Under the pieces are notes generated by a model. The model ran no database searches. It saw nothing but the letters and a program-made list of their open reading frames with translations, and was not told where the DNA came from. A program made the translations under genes and the position numbers. From Lunularia cruciata (Eukaryota; Streptophyta; Marchantiopsida; Lunulariales; Lunulariaceae), in assembly GCA_948567375.1 (NCBI GenBank), contig OX419760.1, positions 62,926,911-62,990,910 on the forward strand: 64,000 nucleotides of DNA, read 5' to 3'. This document shows positions 9,586 through 21,900 of the stretch, piece by piece (the first letter of the stretch is position 1; every line of letters begins with the position of its first letter).

Positions 9586-10338
9586 TGTAATCTTCCAAGG
9601 ATAGCAGACCTGAAGAGAAACACAAAAGAAGAAACACACAATTTCACACTCAACGTCTGATGCTCCAAAGGAGCACCTTGATTGTATTATATAGCAAAGG
9701 AGACATCACCAAAGGAAGCTCCATCCTTGGATCAGATACATAGATTGATGACCTGTAAACAAGCTCTGTCTTTAGATTGGTTGCATGTATGGGTGACATG
9801 TTGGTTCTGATCCTATTTGCTTGGTCAAACCATCTTTGACCAAAGAGAATCTTTAGAGAATCTTCTTGTAGAAATCTCCAAATTGCATGGGTGAGGTACC
9901 GTTGGAAAGCTCTCGACAAGAAAAACTTGGGGGAAAGAAAGGCTAGCTTTTCCTTCATTAGGGTGAATCTGCACATTTTTTAGGCCTAATTCATTCATTT
10001 AGGGTTTTGAAATTGGCTATAAAGTTTAGGTTATTTTGGCTCTTGCCCTATTAGTAGAAGTACTCTTTTGGTGACATTTCTATTTGAACTACCTAGCCCA
10101 TGATGCATAATATCCTTCTAGATGTTACCAAGCCAATTTTCACCTTTGGATCATATGTCTAGCTTTTGGTATTACAAATTCAAGCTATTTTTTGCTCTTG
10201 CTCACAAGTTAATAAGTAGAAGAACTTTTTTGGTGATAGTTCTATTTGATCTACCTAGCCTATCATACGTAACATTTTTCTAGATGTTATTAAGCCAAAT
10301 TTCAACTGGAGATGATATGTTTAGCTATTGGTATTATA
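9586..10338 (-). repeat. Family B LTR, copy 4 (double-unit type, minus strand)
   Basis: On the plus strand it runs from TGTAATCTTCC to GGTATTATA, 753 bp. An internal GGTATTACA at about 10171 marks the end of the single-unit form, and the last 165 bp repeat the front unit. The TATA box is near 9690 and the W-box region near 9820-9845, both on the minus strand. Confidence 0.85.
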
Positions 10339-11077
10339 ACTACTAAGGGAATTTGACTACCATTAACTACCATAAAATGGCAATGCTAAGGATCATAGCC
10401 ATAACCAAATCTATATATATATATTCACATTTATTTACATTTTCTGATTATCTAGTAATTTACCTACATTTATTGGGTTTTAGTATTGATTGGATATAAA
10501 TCATGTTAATATTAGGACTATAATATGTATTTTTTGAGTTAATTATATTAGAGCAATAATTTACTCCTAGTAATTAAGATTATACAAAGATTCAATTGTA
10601 TATAATTTTTAGTAAAAGCTTTCTTAGTATAACCAAAGATTAAAATGGGATATTTAATAAATGAGTTAAGAGCATAATGTCTCAAAATTCAATCATTTAT
10701 TATCCTCATACTATATTTTCAATTTAATATATTAGACAATTTGTCAAAACTCTATATCATCATTTTATTTAAACACAATACAATTCACTAAAGAATTACA
10801 TGTGAAGAATAGATAAGTGCAATCAAGAGAAAATATTCATGGATTGCTATTTCTTACGTAATATTGGAATTTCAAAGATATTTTTATATTTGATTTTAAA
10901 TTTGAGTAGATAAAGAAAAAATATCTTATAAAACATTAATTTAAATTTGAATCAACTTAGAAAACTAAAAGCTGAAACTGTAGTTTATATGGAAAAGTAG
11001 AGAGGAATATCAATAGATTCCAATCCTACAAATGATTTGATTAGCAAATTATTATCATGCAATAATGATAGAAAGGG
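10339..11077. other. AT-rich non-coding stretch
   Basis: Very AT-rich DNA with a short (TA)n run near 10413-10423. No gene, RNA or element terminus recognised. Confidence 0.6.
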
Positions 11078-11555
11078 GGTGACCGCGTCAAAGACACTAA
11101 GGATGGGAAGACCCATCAAGCCATACAAGGGAAAGATAAAAAGTGTAAAATGGTGCTAAGCCCCAATAGAGTCTATATGAGAAATCTGCCTTACAACACC
11201 TAAGATGTCCAAGCTATGCAAGTCGTACGATCTACAAACAATTGGAGCATCCAAAGAAGCATCACCTAATGTGGTTGCTCTCCTATGGATTGTACTTACC
11301 ACTGCACTCTATAGAGCAATGGACACACTATGTCTAAAATATGCTACAAAGTATGAGAGTGAGAGTGGTACTCCTTGGCGCCTAACATGATAAGTTTGTT
11401 AAGTCATGCACTCTCTGACATATGTGTCAAATGCTATGTCCACCACTCCATGGAACTCCAAGGCTAGAGGAACAAAGAGGTGACCTTGCTGCATGCCCCT
11501 AGACTTGGAGACCTTGCGATCTATTGTTGCACTCGCCATCCATCCAATGGATGGA
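11078..11555 (-). mobile_element. LINE C copy C2: 3' end only (endonuclease C-terminus and tail)
   Basis: The minus strand matches the 3' end of the LINE at 51628-53317, from the GGATGG(G/A) stretch upstream of GCATGCAGC(A/G)AGGTCACCTC to the terminal GGTCACC. The frame corresponding to the endonuclease tail is broken by stops. There is no poly-A end; the element ends in the conserved GCGGTC(G/A)CC, as R2-type elements often do. The upstream part is missing, which fits 5' truncation during target-primed reverse transcription. Confidence 0.8.
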
Positions 11556-12930
11556 TAATAGTTCATTCCAAAACGGTATCCTACGTAGGGTCAATAACCA
11601 CGACATCAGTTACTATCATCTGATCATATCGGACGGTATAAGTCTGCCCTTGACAAGTGTCATCTGCCAAACATACTATGAGATACAAATAATGATAGAA
11701 GTCAATGTGTTGTCACATTGAATGTGTTGTCAAACAAAATATATAATATAAATATTCCTTCTATATAAACATTCAATAGAGTTGTTTTCGGTTGTATGAA
11801 ATCAAAATGTATATTTTGAGAAACTGAAAAACAATTACCTTTTTATAACAGTTAAATCAGGAATTCAAGTGATCTTGATCCACATTAAAGAAAATGCTAA
11901 ATCGGAGTTTATTTGGAGTTTACTTGAAAGCCAAGACTGGACTTAAAAGATCGTTTTCCCTACCTGTCAGCGATTTGTATTTGTCCACATGGCAGGACCT
12001 CGTGAGTCGTCGGACATCGAGCGTGAATCTCCGTGTCCCCTTTATGGACCTCTAGATCCCTTTACCCGCCAACTACAGTCCAAGCTCCGGATTTCCTTCG
12101 ACTCCACTGAACGGAGACTTTGGACGTCCAGTCTGGTGGGTGAGCCTCCTTCTCAATGCACCGACGGACGGAGACTAACCGTCGATCTGAGGGATCAACA
12201 AACGCTAATAATCGATCCCGCAAAAACTGTAAATCCTCCGTGAAAAGGAAAACACTTTCTGTTCCCTGGAAAGTTCGGTCGAGGAAGACGCGGATGTACT
12301 GACATTTTAAGAATGTACTTGACTTGAAAACCCGAAATAGTCACGAAATATACTGAAAACTTGTATCTGAGGACTTTTATACTCCTCACTCATTAGTAGG
12401 ACTGGACCACTGGACTGTAAAATGGAGAAGGGGATGTTCCCCTTAGGGAGAGTATTCACCTCTTGGAAGTGTTTGTTTGACCTAGGCAGTACAGAAAGTA
12501 GTAGGGAGGAGCGGAGGAAAATGAGTGCCATCGAAGGAAGGAAACGACGACGATCCTTGAGGAGGAGATTCCCGGGAGGACTCATGGACTCTTTCATCCT
12601 GAATTGAGGAAACCTCAAGGGCAAGAAAGAAGTCCAGATCGGTATCAAACTGCAGGTCGAGCATTCGGAGAAGTTCTGGTCGATCATTTGATTGGATTTG
12701 AGGCCCAAGGTTCGAATGCCGGACTGTTTGGGAGTGCTGGATGGGGATAAATGTTGGGAGAGTACGATTGTTGCGGCCGTGGCGAGACCTGGTTTTCGAG
12801 ACCTGATCGTCCGGGATCAAGATAATTTGAGGATACAGAGGATTGATGAAGTTTTTGTAGTTTGTATCATTCGTGTTTGACTGATGCAGTGAAGCTGTCT
12901 GGAGTCGTGTGTGATACAAGAGTGTAAAAC
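11556..12930. other. Upstream region of the ABCA gene
   Basis: From about 11990 the base composition rises to gene-like GC content and short open frames occur on both strands, but none resembles a known protein. It likely contains the promoter and 5' untranslated region of the gene starting at 12931. CTTTTATACTCC at 12375 is a possible TATA-like site, weakly supported. Confidence 0.4.
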
Positions 12931-15900
12931 ATGGCGTCCTCTTGGCATAAACAAATGCTGGCGACCTTACATCGTAATTTGAGAGTTAAATTTCGGGATG
13001 CTGGACATACGTTTCAAGAGATTGTTCTTCCGGTTAGTTTTCTGCCCCTCTAGGTTGGTGTCGTTGTCAATCTCTGCTATTTGGAGGTACATTGCATCAT
13101 TGTCCTGGTCGTTGCAGTGGGCTTTTTTTCATATAGTGTAGGTTTCTGGGAGTCCTAACAGTACGGCACTCCACCTTGTCCCTCCATTTTTACCAACTTC
13201 AGCAATTGCGCTAGTGAATTATCCATGCAGGTGTTCTATCCTTTGCCGTTATTGAACGAGCTGCAAGTAGTGTGAGAACAGAGTGTTGACAATTTTGTAA
13301 CTTAGATTTGTTCTCACTAGAAATAAATCTCTCTACTTCCGTGCGTGTACACAAAATCTTAGACAATTCGGGGGGTTTAAGCTGCACGTATTGCTTTGAG
13401 TATTTGCTTCTATGTTCACTTATTTACTACGATCATGGTTCCTCAATGAAGCAATCGAATTGCGCCGGGTTTTAAAGTTTTTTTAATTATAAATGTTCTT
13501 AGAACTCTCAAACTTAAGACGGGTTACCCGAATCATCCGTCCCCTTCCCCTCCCGACTCAGGTGAATACATCTCCGATATCATGTGGATTGCCACGTTTA
13601 ATTCACATACAGTAAATGGGGTTGCATTGTCACAAACATCAGTTTGCACCAAATGCCGTAGTAGAGATTGAGCAGCCAGATTACACGAAACCTATGAGGT
13701 CTGGCTCATCTGCATCAAATGAGCTGATGAATGAATGTTGTGCACTGTACAAAGTTTACAGGATGTTTGGTAATCAGAAGCTTGACTTTAAACATTTGGT
13801 CCAATAATTAAGCAAGGGAGAAATGTAACTGGGAGAAGGGGTTACAAAGAGAGAGCTCAATATATTGCCGATTTGTTATGGTTTGTCCTGGTGCATAACG
13901 AATGCTTACTTCTGTTTACCCGGTTGAGTGTGCAGATATATATCATCACCTTACTGGTTGTTGTCAAGTTTCTAGAGCCGTAAGTAGCGACCATTTCTGA
14001 GTTTTAAATTAAGTTATTACTACTGCGTGTTGGTCGTTTTACGGTTTCAGGTAGAGGTCCCATTCTTGTATATGCAAGATACAAGGGGTGCCGAGGTAAT
14101 TAGATTCATTATGAGTGAGACTTGGATTGAGCATACGTGTTCCTTACTTTATGCGATTTACACATTGGTATTAATGTTAACATCAATAAATTCCGGCTCC
14201 GGCTTTTAATAATTTCAGACAGTTGGATATACCTGCATCCCCTTTGGAAGCGAAAGTGGATACTTTCTGTATACCGGCTGATGCCGTATCTGGAACTGGT
14301 GGTGTTTGCTTGGACCTTCCCAGCCGTCCAAGGGAAGAGACTGTGGTAAGTACATCCTTGCCACTGTTTGTGTTCTACGTAGATGTGTCAAGATTTGTAT
14401 TCATATCAAGAGATCAAGCGGAAATATCGATGACGTAGCCTATTAAGTCCGTATTGAAGACTTCGCTTGTGGAGTAACGGTAGAGAATTACGGGGATAGG
14501 TGGGACATGTGTGAGAAGAGTCGCCAATTACTGCGTAGGATATCCATGGAGTATCAGGAGAATTCACGATTATCTTTTTTAGATCTTCTAATGAATATTT
14601 CGTGTGTGTTATGAAGCTGGCCTTCGTTCCTCAGCAAAACGCTGCCATTTCCAAATTGGTGATGGATGTCGTTCAGCAGTTTGGCTTGCAGTGAGTTCGT
14701 GTTTCCTTACATCGACATGAATTTTACTATCATAGAACCCTGAACCTCACTCTTATATTTTGATCTAACTGTCTACTCTTTTTGTTCGTCCGTACAACTT
14801 TGAAACGTCATAAATGAACATTTCATGAATTCTCAAGTTGAGAGGGTGAACAGTAGTGGAAGACCAGCAAAGCACTAAGAAACCCAAAGTGTCTTCCTAC
14901 ACGGATTTAGAAGTACATTTCGTGAGAAACTTAAATGTTATTCTGAATCTGTAAGAGATCAGTCAGTGACTTAACATTATATGGATACTTATAGTTCCTC
15001 GCTGACTTCTTGCAGAAGTTAAAAGTGCTAGAATTTTCGATGCTGTTGCCGTGTTTATCTTTTTCTCTTGTTCTTTTGACATACCGACCGAGCGTTCGCC
15101 ATATTGGGTGATGGGTCCGGGCTTTCACTTTGGGACTATTTCCAAGTTTAGGGTTGTGGATTCACTTTCCCTTTGCTGAGAAATATGTGAGCCACACCTA
15201 GTTTTACCGAGTGCATGGGGTTGTTTCTTTTAATGGTTTTAGAGGAAAGGGTTGGTCCAGGTTTTGTAATAAATACACTGAGATGTAGTATGGGCTGAAT
15301 TATGCAGTTATGAAATTCCAGCCCTATCTCCAAAAGGTTTTGACAGTGAGGATGATATGCTCGACTTCTATTACTCACATCCAGAGGTAAGACTTTCCCT
15401 CCGCTTGTGCATCTCTGAGGAAGGAGGCAATTTGGAATTATGAGACACTGTTTTGGAGCTCCTGAAATTTGCGTTCAGCGTTTGTTTTGTTGTGCGAACA
15501 TCTATGTATGTCTCTCTGTATTACATGAATCACGCACAGGTTCACCCGTTACATTTCTGTTGCAGATGCTCTTTGCCGCTCTTGTATTCGAGGATAAGAA
15601 TGTCTTTGGGGCAAATGTCCTCCCGGCAGACCTTCATTACAGCATAAGGATCAACGGTACTTTGTCATATACATTGCATACGTATTCATCTACTTAATAC
15701 ATAGTATTTTATTCACAAAAAAGGATACTATGAAAATGGAAGATGCAGAATGCTTTTACTTTGAATGAGAGAGGAAGAAACTGAAAGATTGCTCGATTAT
15801 AATGCGCTTTGTTCTTGCAGGCTCGTACCTCCCATCAACTTCAGAAACCATTGGAAATAAGGAAGACTGCCAACTCGATAGATATGTCTGTGATGCAAAT

Positions 15901-18900
15901 GGCTATCTAAATTCAGGTTTTTATGGCTCTTGACATTTGTCTCTCATGTTGACAAAGTCCTCATTTCGAATGTAGTCCTCATTCTGTTTTGTCACGGGGG
16001 TACTGATAGTGACGTCAAATCAAACTTTTATTTTCTAGTGTGAATTCAAGCTATTTTACCTGGCTGGAAGTTGTTTCGTTCTTTGGGAATTGTTGAGGAA
16101 GTGGTTATCTGATGATTATGTGTCTTTCTTACGTCAGGTTTCCTAGCGCTTCAGAGTGTTGTCTCACAAGTTGCCAGAGCAACAGCAATGCCAGGATCAG
16201 CATGCTCGAATAAGAAAGCAAAAAGTACGTTTGTACAGCAGCAGGCATTGCCGGCCTATCATAGATCCTTTGCATCATTGGAATTCCAACTCTTCACTGC
16301 ATTGTACATGGTCCTGGCTCTTTCTCCAGTTCTGCAAACAACCCTCACCCACATCGTGCAAGAAAAGCAAAGTCTTTTGAAGGTAATATAACGACTTAGG
16401 ACTATATTTCTGGGTCCATGTCCAAAAGTAATCTGGATATTGAATGTGTTGCCTAGAAGTAAATCAATATCCATGCTTATGAGGGTTATCCGCGCAGATA
16501 CAGGAACAGGGAGTTTTGTTCTTCCCTTATGTAGCTTAATGAACGATGATCTAATAGCTGTATAGTATGCTTATCGAGGGGAGATACAGTAAGTTAAGTA
16601 TCCAAATATTTAAGTTCATGATATATCTGTGGTTTAAATGCATGTTTAGTCAGTTTTCAAATTTTGAAGGTATGTTTTAGTCTGGGCACAAGACTGCTTC
16701 TGACCACTTATGGTATAATCGACCGAAGAGTAGAATTAACGGATGGATTCTGTCCATCACATGGACAGAATCCATCCTTCATCTGAAGCAAGTCACAATT
16801 GCTGCAAAAGTCAATGATCATGATTTATCGTTGTATTCAAGACAGCTAGTGAGCGTTGTGGGTGTCTTGTCATTTGCAGGACTGTATGCTACTGATGGGA
16901 TTAAGAGAATCCGTTTACTGGATTTCGTGGCTCATCACATATGCTCTTATGTCCGCCATGACGACACTAATTCTTGTGAGTCCACATTGATGGAATTTAA
17001 AACTTCATAATCTTTATAAGTTAGCATTCAATTCCTCCAACCTTGCGTCTTACGCTTGTATATATGGATTTGACGTACATGTGGCTTCACTGGATGTGAT
17101 TATTACACTCAGATTTAGATCTGGCTTTCCGCAACGTAGCGCTCATGCAAAGGCCAAACCCACTGACACCGGTTTGTTTGGTTGAAACTTGAATATGCCT
17201 TTCTTCAGGTGTTTACAGCAAGATGGACCACGTTGTTTGAATTTACAAGCACGGGGATGTTGTTCCTTATCATCTATCCGTTCACCTTGTCCCTTATCAC
17301 GATGGCATTCGCCCTAAGCACGGTCTTTTCCAAGGTTTGTAGCCAACCTTTAAGAAGGTGAAAACTCAAAAGATGTTTGAATTCACATCGGTTTGTTAGA
17401 GATGTGTATATTTGCCCTCAAGACTGATATAGATAACCTTAGACCATATTTGGGTTTCGAGCAATCAAAGATCCAATGCTTTTCAATAGTCACATACAGA
17501 GGGATTTTGTTCACCATGTGCTCGATTCGAAGTTTGTGTGATAATAGTAGTGATAATATGTATTGGGTTTGTTTCTGTAATCAAAGAAGTATGACAGCCT
17601 GGTCTGGCTTTATTGCAGGTTCAATCAGCGACGTCATTCTCAGGATTGCTGATAATGCTTTGCAGCTTGATGATTATTCCTATCGACTTGCTTCAATGGT
17701 CAACAGGCATATGCGCAGCTTTGTCCTTGATATCTCCAATCGGACTTGCTCTTGCAGTCGACGTGATAGTGCGGGCAGAAGGCCGTGGACAAGGAATCAC
17801 TTTCTACAACTTCTGGTCTACGGTTGACCCCATAACCTATCTTTAACCATATGACTTTTATGCCATGTTCTCTTGTCCTGCCAGAGTGCTTGGTAATCTA
17901 CCATACAATAATCTCTACTGTCTGTAATCAGCTCTCCCAATTGCATTTGTTTAAAAATAACTGATGGAAATATGCGCTTGCTATCAGTTGGGACCATATT
18001 TTTCACAGTCTAATTTCCGAACTGGATTCGCAGGCGAAAGGCACAAGTCCCTTGAGTGTTGGTGCCCTGGTCTGCATATTCATTGGAGACGCCATTATAT
18101 ATGGAGTCATTGCATGGTTTGTATACGATAATCCTGTCTCCAAACTTTAGGTGTTTACATGGCACATGTTTTTCTCATGTTGAAGTTTGACGGATGCGGG
18201 CTTGTGACGTTGCTTGGGAGAGTGGGAAGGAAGAGGTCATCTTTTGTACTAATATTCGTCAATGATGTTATTTCTCGATGTAGGTATATGGATAACACTT
18301 GGCCACATCCTGAAAGAGGTCCTAAGAGACCCTGGAACTTCTGTTTTTCTGCAAATTACTGGTTTCCTTCCCGCGGGGAAGTCTCATACATGCTTGCACC
18401 GCAAGACAATGTGAGATAATGTCAATAGTCCCCTGACGTTGAGGGAGGGCTAGCCTTTCACCCCTTGATTTGATCTGCTTAGGACGACCATCCATGAACC
18501 TTGGAAAAAGTTCTGGTGTTTGGTTTCAAGCTCGAGCGTTTGTCCCGCTAACATGGAGATTCATATTGAGTCGACGTCTGAAATGTGTTGTGCCAGTGAG
18601 TGAACACTAGATAGTGAGGAAATTGAGCTCTTAGATACCTTCTCGTGGATTCTTTTGTACTCTTTGATAGATCTGCTTAGTAGCCGAATGTTTCTTCCAT
18701 GAATGTTGCGTTCTACTCCAGAGGAACATTGCTTCACATCTTTTGTGGTTTATACGTTTTTGCAGCCGGCATTTGTTTCCCAGTTCCAAATGGATGAAGC
18801 TAGCTTTGTCGTGGGAACACCTAGTGATGTAGCTCTTGATGGTATGAACTTTCTGAACGTGACTTCCACCTGTATGGGTGTTGAATATTATCTCTTTTTG

Positions 18901-21900
18901 TAAAGAGAGCTTTTCTCTGGGTCGGGTCTCCCCCTACACCTTGACTTAATGTAGACTTGATAGAACAATTTGGAGCACGATTATTTGCGCCAAGCTAGAA
19001 AGTAAGTTTCTTGGTTTGGCACTTACTTATTATGGACTTGATACCAGTTGATCCACGACATCCTGTCCAAGAAGATGATCCGAACATGGAGCCAGTCGAA
19101 CCTGAGATCGCTCGCAGAGCAGCTATAATCTGCAAAGATTTGAAGAAAGCATACTACAGGAAAAGGAAATGGTGGCAATTTTGGGATATCGAAGGTGGTA
19201 GGGGACAGGCATCCAGGCAACAATGGAAGCCGGAAGCAGAAGTTATCAAAGGCTTAAATTTAAACTTGTATGAAGGGCAGCTGTTTGCCTTCGTTGTGAG
19301 TGGATACTATACTCAAGCCTCAACTCTATGTAGTAGATATCAAGCGTGGAGTTTCTAGCGAGACCTAATGACAAGTTCTTGAACAGAAAGATCTGAATGT
19401 CACTTTGCTGCAGGGTCACAGCAGGTCTGGGAAGACAGCACTCGTTTCCATGCTAGCGGGGTTGTCACAAAGGACGTCTGGCGAAGCCTATATTTATGGT
19501 CTTCCAATAAGCGATGGAGGTATATGACCGACGTGCATGTGTTTACAGTTAATTTGCATGCTATGGGTCTTCATTCCTGTGGCTGTTATGCAGTTGACAA
19601 GACCCTTTTACTTTTCAGCGTTAGATTGCTTACCAAATCCATGAATTCTGGTCTTGGATGTTTATGGTTCAGGTGCAGAGCTGCAGTCTCTAGTGGGTTT
19701 CTGCCCACAGGAGGACATCGTCCTTGATTTGCTAACTGTGCGCGAGCAGGTTGACGCTCGTCTCGTAATTCCAGGCAAAGTTTATGTCAAGGGAATTCTG
19801 CTCTTTGCTTGTACTTGCATATATTTGCTAAATGAATAACCTGATGAGGTATCAGGATACCTTTACTGTCATCAAGGAGTTGGCCAAAAGTTCCTTTTTG
19901 TTGGAGAGCTTTGAGTAGCTGATGCCCCGTAGAGGAGTTCTCTGGTCTATAAACAGAACTTGCTTTGTAATTGAAGGTGGAGTTCTCAAGTTAGGAGCTA
20001 CTTTAGGATGTGACAAGTGCTATATTAAGGTTGATATAGCACTTAATTCTTTCTTGTATCACAATTGCAGCTCAAGTATTTTGCAGCAATCAAAGGGGAG
20101 TCCCTTCATTTAGGAGAAGATGCGTTTGATCAGAACAAACAATCAACCAAATCTAGCACAGAAAGAACAGAAGAATTATTGCAGGAACTACAGCTTCTAG
20201 AACAGGCTGACACACAGGCATCCGAACTTGGTGCTTCTGCCAAGCGCAAACTCAGCCTTGCCATAGCCCTTGTAGGAGACCCGCAGGTACAGCCATCCGT
20301 TTCCTTAGGAGGCTCAAATATTCTACTGACTTTACTGGTTTGCATTACACCATTGTGGCTGGGCTCAAGCTTGATTGACTTACCTTCAAGCAGTGGCGAA
20401 TTTATTAGTATGTCTTGTTGAGGCTATGTTCAAATCTGAGTGTTTCACACAACTTTTGGTATTCATGCTCAGGTGGTCATCATGGATAATCCCACAGCAA
20501 ACATGGACGCAGACGCCAGACGAGTTTTCTGGGACATGCTGAAGAAACATCAAAAGGGGCGTGTGTTTATATTTACCACTGATTCTATGGAAGAAGCAGA
20601 TTTAGTGGCTGATCGTAAAGCAATACTGTCGCATGGTGTTTTAAAGTGCTGTGGCAGTTCTCTTTTCTTGCGGAATCGCTTCGGTACATACTTATCCATC
20701 GGAACTTTCCCGAGTGTCATGTTGTTGCATGAGGAAGTCTGCAACAAATAAACAAGCATTGGGCTGACTGCACATTTCAATGCCATTCGTAATTTATGCT
20801 TAACTTGGGACGGATATATGCATTTTGTCCAATATGCACGAGTGCCTGAACTGGCAGATATGACTTTGCCTCATGATGAAGCATATGTACTCCTTCGAAC
20901 GCAAGGCTAGCCTACTTTCCTATGAACGACTAATCTAGGTTATTTGTGACCTTTATATATCACATCCTACCCCATACTGCTAGTAGTAGTTGTACCTGTT
21001 CTTGCTAAAAGTATACATCACATTCTAAGTTTCTGTTCGTGTAGGGTTGAGCTATTTACTACATATCACCAAAGGGGAGACTTTCAATGCCGGATCCGTT
21101 CTGAGAGTAATTGAAGGCCACATACCTGAGGTCACAGTAATTCCTACTTCAAGAGGACAGGCACATACTACGTATAAGCTTCCTCTCGGATTCCCATCGG
21201 AGACCAGCGCACTCATGACAGAGTTGACAGCGTGAGTATTTTCTTGGTCATCAATTATAGAATAATTCATGTCGGTGTATATGTGTCAGTTGTGGGAACT
21301 GCCAATCAGAAGGTTTAGGCACTTTTGCATCAAGCACTCCCAAAAGAAGTTTCGTAAATAAACTCTTTTTACCGTACTTTATATATTGTAGTAAAGGGCA
21401 AGTACTGGTTGATCATGGCTTACATTCATCCCACCATTCTACTGTTAAGACGGCTTCGAAATCTGGAGAAAATCGGCATTTACTTCGTGTGAAGTTTTTG
21501 TTTATATTAACAGTCAACATGAGGCATGAATATTTACACCCAGCGTCTTGCAGAAAGGCAGCGGAGCTTGGAGTAGAGGGAGGGGCTCTAGAAGCAACCA
21601 CCCTAGAAGAAGTCTTTATGCAGTTCCAAGGTATTGGTCCCATCATATTTTGGTTAAGTCCCACCCAACTCAAAGCTTGTAAAGACTAGGCATATTTTTG
21701 TGTGGATTGGTTCCTTGTAACAACGTTCGTCTGATGCTACTGATTTTCGCGTGGTCTCAGATGAGGATGAAGAGGAGGCAGCTGCAGTTTCCGTACATGA
21801 CGCAAGCTCTATGCATACCTGGGGTCCTGAGTCTTCTGAAGATATGGAGGAAGAAGCTTTGCTTACAAGCAATAATTCTCATGGTGGAGATGATTCTGTG

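Noticed and set aside
12660-12730. tRNA-like TTCGAATGCC (T-arm resemblance)
   Set aside because: No acceptor stem, D-arm or anticodon arm can be folded around it.
12482-12919. 145-codon minus-strand open frame just before the ABCA start
   Set aside because: Resembles no family and lies where the ABCA promoter and leader are expected.
14051-14095. Candidate ABCA exon between GTTTCAG and GAGGTAATT (open frame containing VPFLYMQDTRG)
   Set aside because: Including it breaks the frame on one side or the other (the preceding exon leaves two bases, which would create a TAG). Joining 13979 directly to 14219 keeps the phase and reads on sensibly.
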